Part shown: positions 8,274 through 16,458 of the stretch, one piece after another
How the letters are laid out: each line of letters starts with the position of its first letter
How positions within the stretch are numbered: the first letter of the stretch is position 1
Assembly: GCF_014649495.1 (NCBI RefSeq)
Contig: NZ_BMTD01000031.1
Location: 1 to 64,000, forward strand
Origin: Streptomyces filipinensis
GTDB lineage: Bacteria > Actinomycetota > Actinomycetes > Streptomycetales > Streptomycetaceae
Reading direction: 5' to 3'
Length of the DNA: 64,000 nucleotides
Made by a program: the position numbers and the translations under genes
The notes under the pieces: generated by a model
What the model saw: only the letters and a program-made list of their open reading frames with translations
Databases searched by the model: none
Told to the model about the DNA's origin: nothing

Positions 8274-9641
8274 TCAGCTCGCGCCGAAGGCGGCGGTGCC
8301 CTCGGGGGTGCCCCAGCCGGTCGGGCCGTCGTAGCCGGACCGGGCGGTGCAGAAGTACGACGTCGAGCACGCGCCGTTGCTGCCGCTGGTGACGTCGTTG
8401 AGGGCGGAGGTGCCGGCCGCGTTGTACGGGTACCGGGCCGGGTAGTCGCCGCTGCCGGGGGTGCCGGCGAGGGCGTACACCGAGGCGGTGATCGGCGAGG
8501 AGGCGCTGGTGCCGCCGTAGGTGTTCCAGCCGGTGCCGTCGGAACCGTAGGTGTCGTAGACGGAGACGCCGGTGGCGGGGTCGGCCACCGCGGACACGTC
8601 GGTGATCATGCGCTTGGCGCAGCCGGTGTCGGTCTGCCAGCTGGGCTTGGCGTCGTAGGCGGAGCAGCCGGAGCCGGTGCCCTCGGTGCTGGAGGTGTTC
8701 CAGACGGACTCGGTCCAGCCGCGGCTGTCGGAGGAGGTCTTCAGGGCGGTGCCGCCGACGGCGGTCACGTACTTCGAGCCGGCCGGGTACTCGGCGCCGT
8801 AGGCCTCGTCGCCCGCGCTGGCGGTGATGGCCACGCCCGGGTGGTTGTAGTACTTGGAGTCGTAGGAGGTGTCGGAGGAGGACTCCGGGCCGCCGTAGCT
8901 GTTGGAGACGAACCTGGCGCCCAGCTTGACGGCCTCGTTCACCGCGGTGCCCAGGTTGGCGTCGGACGCGGACTTCGCCTCGACCAGCAGGATGTTGCAG
9001 TTCGGGCAGGTCGCGCTGACCATGTCGAGGTCGAGGGACTCCTCGCCGGCCCAGCCGCTGTCGGCGGAGGGGAGCGAGGTGGTGGAGCCGGTCTGGCTGA
9101 CTTTCGTGAAGCAGCCGTTGTCGGTGGTGCAGTCCGGCAGGCCGTAGTGGGAGCGGTAGGCCGCGAGGTCGGACTCGGCGTCGGGGTCGTCGTAGGCGTC
9201 GACGATGGCGACGGTCTCGCCCGAGCCGGCCGAGGAGGCGGCGGCGGTGAGGCCGTAGGCCGACTGGAGGTCCGAGGGGCCGTAGCCCGTGGGGGAGTCG
9301 GAGGAGGCCTTCGGGGAGACGGTCTTCGGCGCGGTGCCCTTCAGGGCCGCCTGCTTCTCCATGAAGGCGGTGGTGCCGCCGGTGACGCGCAGGGCGTCGC
9401 AGGCGGCGTAGCCCTTCTTGGGGGTGGTGCCGCACGCCTTCTCGTAGCGCACATGGGCCTTGGCGACCTGGGCGGCGATGGTCCTGGTGCTCACCTTGTG
9501 GTGTGCGGCGGCGGTGTCCGCGTGGGCGGTGGCCGCGGTGCCGAGGCCGGCGACGACGAGTGCGGCGGTGGCCGCGGCTGCCGAGCCCATCCGGGTCCAT
9601 CTGCCGCGTATGCGGGGGGAGTCGGGAGTGGGGGTACGCAA
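8274..9641 (-). CDS. Secreted S53 (sedolisin) family peptidase
   Basis: A 455-aa exported serine-carboxyl peptidase. The N-terminus is basic (PRIRGRWTRMG) followed by an Ala-rich signal helix ending near AHADTA. The Glu/Asp pair of the S53 catalytic triad fits WAGEESLDLDMVSATCPNC, and the nucleophile Ser is in YGGTSASSP. A calcium-site-like DVSAVADPATG precedes it. The region before the catalytic domain is much shorter than the pro-domain of classical sedolisins. The TTG start at 9641 is chosen because a perfect AGGAGG lies 7 bases upstream; ATG 9590 is the alternative. It is transcribed alone and ends at a hairpin. Confidence 0.88.
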   Translation of the reverse strand: MRTPTPDSPRIRGRWTRMGSAAAATAALVVAGLGTAATAHADTAAAHHKVSTRTIAAQVAKAHVRYEKACGTTPKKGYAACDALRVTGGTTAFMEKQAALKGTAPKTVSPKASSDSPTGYGPSDLQSAYGLTAAASSAGSGETVAIVDAYDDPDAESDLAAYRSHYGLPDCTTDNGCFTKVSQTGSTTSLPSADSGWAGEESLDLDMVSATCPNCNILLVEAKSASDANLGTAVNEAVKLGARFVSNSYGGPESSSDTSYDSKYYNHPGVAITASAGDEAYGAEYPAGSKYVTAVGGTALKTSSDSRGWTESVWNTSSTEGTGSGCSAYDAKPSWQTDTGCAKRMITDVSAVADPATGVSVYDTYGSDGTGWNTYGGTSASSPITASVYALAGTPGSGDYPARYPYNAAGTSALNDVTSGSNGACSTSYFCTARSGYDGPTGWGTPEGTAAFGAS

Positions 9642-9899
9642 GGTACAGCCTCCTGGAAGTGGTGGACCGAGGCCTGCGGGTGTGGGGGTTCCACCGGGTG
9701 GGTGACCGGTGGGGGCGGCGGCCCGCGTCGACCATCGCTTGTTGAGTACGCGACAACAAGAGGCTTTCGGAATTCTGACTTCCGCGTTACCCAAGGCGGT
9801 GGGGGGCTTACTGATCAATGACGGTGTGCTGGCGCTGTGCTGGGCGCCACTTGACCCGGTGCACAGGTTCGCGGTGGAGCCGGCCGCGGCGTGGCGGGG

Positions 9900-10523
9900 T
9901 CAGCGGGGCGTGAGGCCGTGGAGCAGCAGGTGGACGTGTTCGTCCAGGCCGTTCATGGCGTCCTCGGCGTCGAGCGCGCAGGCGGCGATGAGGGCGGCGA
10001 GGCCGTGCAGGCTCGCGGCGGCGATCATGGTGATCCGCTCGGGGTCGCCGGCGACGATCTCGCCCCGCTCCTGGGCGTCCGCGATCATCCGGGTGAAGGA
10101 GCCGAGGGACTCGTCGACGGCCGCGGCGAGCTGGGCGGAGCTGTCGGGGTCGTGCTTGCGCGTGAACATCAGCTCCAGCAGTTCGGGGTTCTCGACGGCG
10201 AAGCCGAGATACGCCCGCGCGAGGGCCGCCATCCGCCCCTCGAAGCTGAGTCCGGGTTGTCCGGCGGCGCTGCCCAGTGCCCGGTTCAGCCGCTCGTAGC
10301 CGTCCAGGGCGAGGGCGTCCATGAGGGCCTGCTTGTCCTTGAAGTGCCGGCCGGGGGCCGCATGGCTCACTCCGACGTCCCGGGCCAGCTCGCGCAGGGA
10401 GAGCGCGCCGGCTCCCTTCTCGCGCAGGGTGCGCTCGGCGCTCTTGAGCAGGGCGGCGCGCAGGTCTCCGTGGTGATAGGGGCGGTTCGTCGGTGACGGG
10501 GACATGCGCGGCATGCGGACCAT
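9900..10523 (-). CDS. TetR family transcriptional regulator
   Basis: A 207-aa repressor-type protein. The N-terminal TetR helix-turn-helix spans about residues 14-60 (YHHGDLRAALL ... LSLRELARDVGVSHAAPGRHFKDKQALM). An all-helical ligand-binding domain follows with a C-terminal hydrophobic region. It is divergent from the SDR oxidoreductase at 10577 with only 53 bases between starts, so control of that gene and of itself is the obvious inference. The start is uncertain (ATGs at 10523, 10514 and 10505), none with a clear ribosome binding site; the transcript may be leaderless. Confidence 0.85.
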   Translation of the reverse strand: MVRMPRMSPSPTNRPYHHGDLRAALLKSAERTLREKGAGALSLRELARDVGVSHAAPGRHFKDKQALMDALALDGYERLNRALGSAAGQPGLSFEGRMAALARAYLGFAVENPELLELMFTRKHDPDSSAQLAAAVDESLGSFTRMIADAQERGEIVAGDPERITMIAAASLHGLAALIAACALDAEDAMNGLDEHVHLLLHGLTPR

Positions 10524-10541
10524 CGTAACTCGATGTTGTCG

Positions 10542-10570
10542 TTGACATCATTGTTGTCGGTGCCTACTTT
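10542..10570 (+). promoter_or_regulatory. Promoter of the SDR gene (leaderless), within a likely TetR operator region
   Basis: TTGACA (10542-10547) and TACTTT (10565-10570) are separated by exactly 17 bases, a near-consensus housekeeping promoter. Transcription would start at about the A of the ATG at 10577, giving a leaderless mRNA. The segment also carries a repeated TTGTCG / ATTGTTGTC pattern and ATGT...ACAT half-sites that could bind the divergent TetR protein. Confidence 0.65.
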
Positions 10571-10576
10571 GGAGGT

Positions 10577-11476
10577 ATGACGGATAAGTGGAACGTGACC
10601 CGCCTGCCCGACCAGACCGGCCGCACGGCCGTGATCACCGGCGCCAACAGCGGCCTCGGCCTCGCGACCGCCGAGGCGCTGGCCCGGGCCGGAGCGCATG
10701 TGGTGTTCGCCGTACGGGACCTCGCGCGGGGCGGCGCCGCCGCGGCGACGGTGAGCGGCAGCACCGAGGTGCGCCGCCTGGACCTGGCCGACCTGGACTC
10801 GGTGCGGGAGTTCGCGGACGCCTGGGACCGCCCGCTGGACCTGCTGGTCAACAACGCGGGCGTGATGATGCTGCCGGAGCAGCGCACCAGGCAGGGTTTC
10901 GAGATGCAGTTCGGCACGAACCACCTCGGGCACTTCGCGCTGACCAACCTGCTGCTGCCGTACCTGACCGACCGGGTGGTGACGGTGTCCTCCGGCGCCC
11001 ACCGCTTCGGCGACGGTGTGATCCACTTCGCCGACGTCAATCTGCGCGGCCGCTACACCCCGGTCCGCGCCTACGCCCAGTCCAAGCTGGCCAACCTCCT
11101 GTTCACCCTGGAGCTCCAGCGCCGTCTGACCGAGGCCGGGTCCGCTGTCCGCGCCCTCGCCGCCCATCCGGGCTACGCGGCCACCAACCTCCAGAGCCAC
11201 AGCGCGAATCCGCTGGCCAGGGCCGTCATGGCCATCGGCAACAGGGTGTTCGCGCAGACCGACAAGGCCGGCGCCCTGCCCACCCTCTACGCCGCGAGCC
11301 AGGACCTGCCCGGGGCGGCCTACGTCGGCCCCGCCGGCCTCGGCGAGATGCGCGGTGCCCCCACCCTGGTCGGCCGCAGCACGGCGGCCGGCGATCCGGA
11401 GGCGGCCCGACGGCTGTGGACGCTGTCACAGGAGCTGACCGGGGTGGAGTGGGGTCTCGGGGCGAAGACGGGCTGA
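10577..11476 (+). CDS. Short-chain dehydrogenase/reductase (protochlorophyllide-reductase-like SDR)
   Basis: A 299-aa NAD(P)H-dependent oxidoreductase. The Rossmann motif TGANSGLG is at about residues 20-27, NNAG at about 93-96 and the catalytic Y-A-Q-S-K in the middle. The length and the FGTNHLGHFALTNLL segment match the retinol dehydrogenase/protochlorophyllide reductase-like SDR subgroup. The substrate is unknown. Its promoter faces the divergent TetR gene, so expression is probably induced by the TetR ligand. A GGAGG lies only 1 base before the ATG, too close for normal use, which agrees with a leaderless message. Confidence 0.88.
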   Translation: MTDKWNVTRLPDQTGRTAVITGANSGLGLATAEALARAGAHVVFAVRDLARGGAAAATVSGSTEVRRLDLADLDSVREFADAWDRPLDLLVNNAGVMMLPEQRTRQGFEMQFGTNHLGHFALTNLLLPYLTDRVVTVSSGAHRFGDGVIHFADVNLRGRYTPVRAYAQSKLANLLFTLELQRRLTEAGSAVRALAAHPGYAATNLQSHSANPLARAVMAIGNRVFAQTDKAGALPTLYAASQDLPGAAYVGPAGLGEMRGAPTLVGRSTAAGDPEAARRLWTLSQELTGVEWGLGAKTG

Positions 11477-11605
11477 CGTTTCCGCCGCATTGCCCCGAGA
11501 CGACGAATCCGGCCGCGCTGCGGTGGCGCTTCGACGAGGTTTCACAGGAAAATCTCAGTGAAGTCGGAGCCGGAATCTCACCTTCGTGGGACACAGTGAG
11601 GACTG

Positions 11606-12370
11606 ATGAAGCGCATCTCACGCATCACGGTCACCTCGCGTCCCGCGTTGCTCGGAGCTGTGGTGATGCTCGCCCTGACCTCCGCGTCCGTGGCGGCCGC
11701 CGAGGAACCAGGGCCCTTCGGGGTCACCGGCGATGCCGTGGCCAACCGGCACACCGCGCGGGTCGGCGCGCTGTTCGGCGCGGACCGGGCCGACCACCTG
11801 TCCGGCGGGCACTTCTGCACGGCCTCGGTCGTGCACAGCCCGCAGCGCGACCTCCTCGTCACCGCCGCGCACTGCGTCGACGGCACCGACGGCCTGGTGT
11901 TCGTGCCGGGCTACCGGGACGGGCAGGCGCCGTACGGGGTGTGGAAGGTGGGGAGGCGGTTCCTTCCGGACGGGTGGGCCAAGGACCAGGACGAGGACAG
12001 CGACCTCGCGTTCGTCGTCGTGGACGACCGGGACGGCCAGGCGGTCGAAGACGTCGTCGGGGCGAACCGGTTCGTGACGGGGGCGGCCACCGGCGCCACC
12101 GCCGTGACCCTCGCCGGCTACCCGAACTCCCGCGAGGTGCCCATCAGATGCACCAACAAGCCGCGCCCGCACAGTCGCACCCAGCAGCGCATCGACTGCC
12201 CCGGCTTCGCCGACGGCACCAGCGGCAGCCCCTGGATCAACGGCGACGGGCAGGTGGTCGGAGTGCTCGGCGGCCATGAACACGGCGGCTCGACCGACGA
12301 CGTGTCGTACAGCGTGGTGCTGGGCGGCGAGGCGGCCGAGCTGTACCGGGACGCGGTCGGCGGCTCCTGA
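11606..12370 (+). CDS. Secreted trypsin-like serine peptidase
   Basis: A 254-aa exported protease of the S1/V8 type. A signal peptide occupies residues 1-32 (MKRISR start, cleavage near SVAAA). Catalytic residues are visible: His in LVTAAHC, Asp in DSDLAFV and Ser in GTSGSPW, with a disulphide-capable Cys pair around IRCTNK and IDCPG. It is smaller than typical multi-domain proteases and has no binding domain. The ATG at 11606 is preceded by a GAGGA-type site. No operon partner; 235 bases separate it from the end of the SDR gene cluster and 148 from the next hydrolase. Confidence 0.88.
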   Translation: MKRISRITVTSRPALLGAVVMLALTSASVAAAEEPGPFGVTGDAVANRHTARVGALFGADRADHLSGGHFCTASVVHSPQRDLLVTAAHCVDGTDGLVFVPGYRDGQAPYGVWKVGRRFLPDGWAKDQDEDSDLAFVVVDDRDGQAVEDVVGANRFVTGAATGATAVTLAGYPNSREVPIRCTNKPRPHSRTQQRIDCPGFADGTSGSPWINGDGQVVGVLGGHEHGGSTDDVSYSVVLGGEAAELYRDAVGGS

Positions 12371-12518
12371 GCCACCGCCGCCCGCCCGCGGTGTGATGCC
12401 CCGTCAGCGGCGGGTGGCCGCCGCGGGTGTGGTGCGCCGCTCCGGGGTTCTCGTGCGGGGGCGGGTCCGCTCTTAGACTGCTGCCGGTGGACTTGCCGGT
12501 GGCGAGGGGCGGTTGACG

Positions 12519-13520
12519 GTGCGTAAGGCGTGGGTCGTCGGGGGTGCCCTCGTGGGGGCCGGGCTGAGCTTCGTCATGCTGCTCGTCGTCGGGGTCTACG
12601 TCGTCGCCGGGAACCTCCTCAACAGCGCCACCTCGGGCAGCCGGGGGCTCGCGAAGGGCGCCGTACCCGCCGCCTACAAGACGCTCGTGCAGCAGTGGGG
12701 CAATCTGTGCCCGGCGCTCAGCCCGGCGCTGCTCGCCGCCCAGCTGTACCAGGAGAGTGGCTGGAATCCGACCGTCGTCAGCCCCGCCGACGCGCGCGGC
12801 ATCGCCCAGTTCATCCCGAGCACGTGGGCCACGCACGGTATCGACGGCAACGGCGACGGCAGGCGGGACATCTGGGACCCCGACGACGCGATCCCGTCGG
12901 CCGCTTCGTACGACTGCGAGCTCGCCAAGGACGTGAAGGGCGTGCCGGGCAACGTCTCCGACAACATGCTCGCCGCCTACAACGCCGGTGCCTACCGGGT
13001 CATAAGGGCCGGCGGGGTTCCGGCCATCAGCGAGACGCAGAACTACGTCAAGCGGATCCGCAGCCTGGAGCAGAGCTTCGCCGCGCCCGTCACCCGGATC
13101 GACCCCACCCGGCAGGCCGCCGGTGCCATCGCCTTCGCGCAGAGCAAGCTCGGCACGCCCTACCTGTGGGGCGGCGAGGGCAGGGCCGAGCAGGGCGGCC
13201 GCTTCGACTGTTCGGGGCTGACCCAGGCGGCGTACGCGAGGGTCGGGATCAGCCTGCCGCGCGTGGCCAACGACCAGTACAACGCCGGACCGCACCCCTC
13301 AAGGGACCAGCTCCTGCCGGGTGATCTGGTGTTCTTCTCCACCAACCTCAGCGACTCGCGGGCCATTCACCACGTGGGGATCTACGTCGGCGGCGGCTAT
13401 ATGATCGACGCACCGCGCACCGGGGCCGTCATCCGGTTCGATCCCGTCGACACCGGTGACTACTTCGGCGCCACCCGGGTCACCGCAGATGGCGCGAAAG
13501 CACTGCCCACCAAGGTGTGA
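12519..13520 (+). CDS. Lytic transglycosylase - NlpC/P60 bifunctional cell-wall hydrolase
   Basis: A 333-aa peptidoglycan hydrolase anchored by one N-terminal membrane helix (about residues 5-33). The first extracellular domain is a lytic transglycosylase with catalytic Glu in YQESGWNP and the ARGIAQFIPSTW signature. The second is an NlpC/P60 endopeptidase with Cys in FDCSGLTQ and His in AIHHVGIYVGGG. Such SLT-NlpC proteins are found in actinobacterial conjugation modules and in hyphal wall remodelling. Its proximity to the secretion-like operon is notable, but they are not co-transcribed. GTG 12519 is preferred over TTG 12513 because a GAGGGG site is 9 bases upstream. Confidence 0.88.
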   Translation: MRKAWVVGGALVGAGLSFVMLLVVGVYVVAGNLLNSATSGSRGLAKGAVPAAYKTLVQQWGNLCPALSPALLAAQLYQESGWNPTVVSPADARGIAQFIPSTWATHGIDGNGDGRRDIWDPDDAIPSAASYDCELAKDVKGVPGNVSDNMLAAYNAGAYRVIRAGGVPAISETQNYVKRIRSLEQSFAAPVTRIDPTRQAAGAIAFAQSKLGTPYLWGGEGRAEQGGRFDCSGLTQAAYARVGISLPRVANDQYNAGPHPSRDQLLPGDLVFFSTNLSDSRAIHHVGIYVGGGYMIDAPRTGAVIRFDPVDTGDYFGATRVTADGAKALPTKV

Positions 13521-13748
13521 CCCAGTGTGAACCCGCCCCCTGAGCTGGGGTGATGAGTCTCTCTTCGATAACGTCTGAGTGATCATTCAGTGGAGAGTGG
13601 AACGTATTGATGGGAGTCGTGCGTTCCTGTTGACGTAGCCGAGCGGACGTCAGTGCGGCAGTGCAGCGGAAGCGGATCTACGGGACCACGGGGGTAGGAG
13701 CGGCGCACACGAGGTGCGTCCGGTAGACGAGGAAGGGGCCGCAGCACC

Positions 13749-14441
13749 ATGGCTGTACTCGCCGAATCCGGATCGAACCCCGACGTCGACCTGCTCTACG
13801 ACATCAATGGCCTGGCCAAGGACGCGCCGCACTGGTTCGACCGGGTCATGGAGTTCGTGGGCGAGTACGGGCTGCTGGTGGCCATGGTGCTGCTGGTGCT
13901 GTGGTGCTGGGGGACCGTGCGGCGCCGGGGCGGCGAGGACGCCGCGCCCTCCGTCGCCGCGCTGGTGTGGGCGCCGCTCGCGGCCGGTGTCGCGGTGATG
14001 GTGAACGTGCCCATCCGCGGGTTCGTGGAGCGGCCCCGGCCCTTCGTGCAACACCAGGGACTGGACGTCCTCGTCTCCGGCAAGACCGACTTCTCCTTCG
14101 TCAGCGACCACGCGACGATCACCATGGCGCTGGGCGTCGGGCTGTTCGTCGCCAACCGGCGGTTCGGCATCGCCGGGATCGGGCTGGCGCTGCTGGAGGG
14201 CTTCTGCCGGGTGTACATGGGTGTGCACTACCCGACGGACGTCGTCGGCGGCTTCGCGCTCGGTACGGCGGTCGCGCTGCTGCTGTCGCCGCCGGCCATG
14301 GCACTGCTCACACCGCTGATGCGGGCGGTGGAGCGGTCGCCGCGGGCGGGGTGGATCGTGCGCGGGCGATCGGCGCCGGGGGTCCCCGTCGTCCCCAGCG
14401 CCCGCCGCGTCGAGTCCGAGGAACGGGACCTGGCGGCGTAG
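13749..14441 (+). CDS. PAP2 family membrane phosphatase
   Basis: A 230-aa integral membrane phosphatase of the PAP2 (phosphatidic acid phosphatase 2) superfamily, probably dephosphorylating a lipid pyrophosphate or phosphate at the membrane. The three motifs are visible: ERPRPF (about residues 94-99), SDHA (119-122, a Ser-Asp-His variant of the SGH motif) and R-x5-H-x3-D in RVYMGVHYPTD (154-164). Six hydrophobic segments surround them. The ATG at 13749 follows GAAGGGG. The first 38 residues are polar and acidic. It stands alone and ends near a dispersed hairpin repeat. Confidence 0.88.
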   Translation: MAVLAESGSNPDVDLLYDINGLAKDAPHWFDRVMEFVGEYGLLVAMVLLVLWCWGTVRRRGGEDAAPSVAALVWAPLAAGVAVMVNVPIRGFVERPRPFVQHQGLDVLVSGKTDFSFVSDHATITMALGVGLFVANRRFGIAGIGLALLEGFCRVYMGVHYPTDVVGGFALGTAVALLLSPPAMALLTPLMRAVERSPRAGWIVRGRSAPGVPVVPSARRVESEERDLAA

Positions 14442-14457
14442 CCGGTGCTGCGGCCGG

Positions 14458-14500
14458 GCGCCCCGTAAGGGGCGCGGGGAACCGCGCGACCAGCCACGCC
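14458..14500. repeat. Dispersed Streptomyces intergenic repeat, copy 1 (with hairpin)
   Basis: A GC-rich element with a GCGCCCC-gtaa-GGGGCGC hairpin (14458-14475). Its 25-base core at 14467-14491 is identical to the reverse complement of 48693-48717. It sits just after the PAP2 stop and before the convergent FAD oxidase, so it likely acts as a bidirectional terminator. Confidence 0.75.
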
Positions 14501-14547
14501 GGACCGCAGTCGGGTTCCCTGCCGAGCCACCCCCCACGGACCCCGTC

Positions 14548-16110
14548 CTACAACCCCTGCCCGTAAGAGAAGAACCGGGCGGGGTCGTACTGCTTCTTCA
14601 CCTTTCCCAGCCGCGTCACCGCGTCCCCGTAGTACGCCTTCTTCCAGTTCGCCAGCGTGGGGTCCGTGTAGTTCTGGTACGCCGCCCCGGAGGCGTAGGG
14701 CGCCATCGCCTGGTGGGCCGAGGCCAGCCACGACTGGGCCGTACCGCCCGAGGCCCCCGCTCCCCAGGACGCGATGTACTGCGCCAGCATCCGGGAGCGG
14801 CGGTGGACGAAGGCCGTCGCCGTGGGCGAGACGCGGTTGACCGCGCCGCCGAGGGCCGTGAACGCGATGCTGCCCGCGCCGCCCCGGACGGACGAGATCT
14901 GCCTGAGGACCGTCTGGATGCCCGCCGCGGACAGCGAGCGGTCGAAGAAGTCCGAGCGGGCCGCGTACGTCTCGCGGCCGAGCCTGCCCTGCGGCGAGCG
15001 GCCCGGGGTGGAGCCGGGCAGATGGCACTGGGCGTCGGTGGAGAAGGAGGAGCAGCCGGCGTAGATCTCCATCGCCTCCTCGTAGCCCCGGCGGCGCAGG
15101 CTGACGGACGTGGCGTTCGCGCCGGCCGCGTGGGCCAGGCGGTCCACGGCGTTCTGCAGTTCGCCGTAGGTGCCGAGGGAGAAGCAGGCCACGGAGATGG
15201 TCGGGGTCCCGCCCGGCGTGGCCGCCAGGTGCAGGGAGGACCAGATCTCGTCGGGCTGGCTCGGGCCCCACTCCTGCCAGGCCTTCAGCACGGCGGCGGC
15301 CTTGGCCCAGGGCCAGGTCATGTACGCGGTGACCGCCTGCGGGGCCGCGTGGGTCTTGAACTGCAGCTCGGTGACGACGCCGAAGTTGCCGTTGCCCGCG
15401 CCGCGCAGCGCCCAGAAGAGGTCGGAGTGGGAGGAGGCGTTCGCCGTCACCTGGGTGCCGTCGGCCGTGATGACCGTCGCCTGGGTGAGGCTGTCGCAGG
15501 TGAGGCCGTAGGCGCGGGAGGCGACGCCGTGGCCGCCGCCGAGGACCAGGCCGGAGACGCCGACGGTGGGGCAGGAGCCCGCGGGTATGGTCACGCCCTT
15601 GGCGGCGAGCGCCCGGTAGACGTCGATCAGCTTGGAGCCGGCGCCGACCACCGCCTGTCCGCCGCTGACCCGTATGCGGTTCAGCCGGGAGACGTCGAGG
15701 ACGAGGCGGTTGTCGCCGGAGGAGTAGCCCGCGTAGGAGTGGCCGCCGTTGCGTATGGAGACCCGTATGTCGTGCGCGTGGGCGTAGGCCAGGGTCGTAC
15801 GGATGTCGTCGGTGTGCGCCACGTAGGCCACCGCGGCCGGTTTCAGACCGTCGAAGCGGGTGTTGTACAGCTGGTGGGCCGTCTTCCAGGTGGCGTCGCC
15901 GGGCCGGATCAGGGGGCCGTCCAGGTCGCGGGCGAGGCCCGCCCAGTTCGCGGCGGCGTTCTCGCTGGTGGTCTTGAGGGACGTGAGGGACGATGAGCCC
16001 GTGGTCGCCGACGTGGTGGACCTGCCCGAACCCGAGCCGCACCCGGTCAGTGCGGTCGCGGCCAGCGCGGCCGTGCCGCCCGCGATGAACGTACGGCGTT
16101 CCATGTGCAT
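14548..16110 (-). CDS. Exported FAD-binding (BBE-type) oxidoreductase
   Basis: A 520-aa flavoprotein of the PCMH/berberine-bridge enzyme family. The N-terminus has a Tat-like ERRTFIAGG motif and a lipobox-like LTGC, so it is exported and may be lipid-anchored. The FAD domain contains RNGGHSYAGYS, where the His is the usual flavin-linking residue, and the GGGHG segment. The C-terminus carries the BBE motif (NYTDPTLANWKKAYYGDAVTRLGKVKKQYDP). ATG 16110 is preferred (16104 also possible). The substrate is unknown; these enzymes oxidise alcohols, sugars or alkaloid-like compounds. It diverges from pstS and shares the upstream region with its PHO boxes. Confidence 0.87.
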   Translation of the reverse strand: MHMERRTFIAGGTAALAATALTGCGSGSGRSTTSATTGSSSLTSLKTTSENAAANWAGLARDLDGPLIRPGDATWKTAHQLYNTRFDGLKPAAVAYVAHTDDIRTTLAYAHAHDIRVSIRNGGHSYAGYSSGDNRLVLDVSRLNRIRVSGGQAVVGAGSKLIDVYRALAAKGVTIPAGSCPTVGVSGLVLGGGHGVASRAYGLTCDSLTQATVITADGTQVTANASSHSDLFWALRGAGNGNFGVVTELQFKTHAAPQAVTAYMTWPWAKAAAVLKAWQEWGPSQPDEIWSSLHLAATPGGTPTISVACFSLGTYGELQNAVDRLAHAAGANATSVSLRRRGYEEAMEIYAGCSSFSTDAQCHLPGSTPGRSPQGRLGRETYAARSDFFDRSLSAAGIQTVLRQISSVRGGAGSIAFTALGGAVNRVSPTATAFVHRRSRMLAQYIASWGAGASGGTAQSWLASAHQAMAPYASGAAYQNYTDPTLANWKKAYYGDAVTRLGKVKKQYDPARFFSYGQGL

Positions 16111-16458
16111 CGTCGTCTGTCGCCTTTCCGCGGGCCTCCTTGGCCCTTCCCTGGGGTGAGACGACCCTGTGGGCACATTGGTTCGTAACAGTTCGCGCAC
16201 AGGGAACCGAGCATCGAATACGCGTGCGCGTAACCCGATCGTCGGAACCTCCATGTGTTCTCCCCGTAAGCATTCCGTGACCTCACCGGGCCGATGGCAG
16301 GGGTTCACCCCCCGTTCACTTCCGGCCATCGGCGGCTTCACCTGTTCTGCCTAATTTCGGCCGTGCACGGTGCTGGAGCGCGGTCGTTTGTGTGCTCGGG
16401 CATCTCACTCCCTCGCACGCCGCCGACCCGCGGCGGCTCCTGGAAGGAACTCCCGAAA
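16111..16458. other. Divergent regulatory region between FAD oxidase and pstS
   Basis: A 348-base non-coding region. It contains the PHO-box array at 16303-16342 and comparatively AT-rich stretches upstream of both genes. No gene seen. Confidence 0.7.
16303..16342 (+). promoter_or_regulatory. PHO box array (PhoP binding site) upstream of pstS
   Basis: Direct repeat units GTTCACCC (16303-16310) and GTTCACTT (16314-16321) are spaced 11 bases apart. Two more degenerate units continue in the same phase (near 16325 and GCTTCACC at 16335-16342). Eleven-base-spaced GTTCACC repeats are the established PhoP binding pattern in Streptomyces. Confidence 0.85.

Noticed and set aside
8059..9759. Minus-strand 566-codon frame overlapping the sedolisin
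   Set aside because: Arg/His-rich shadow in another frame with no domains; the sedolisin frame has signal peptide and catalytic residues.
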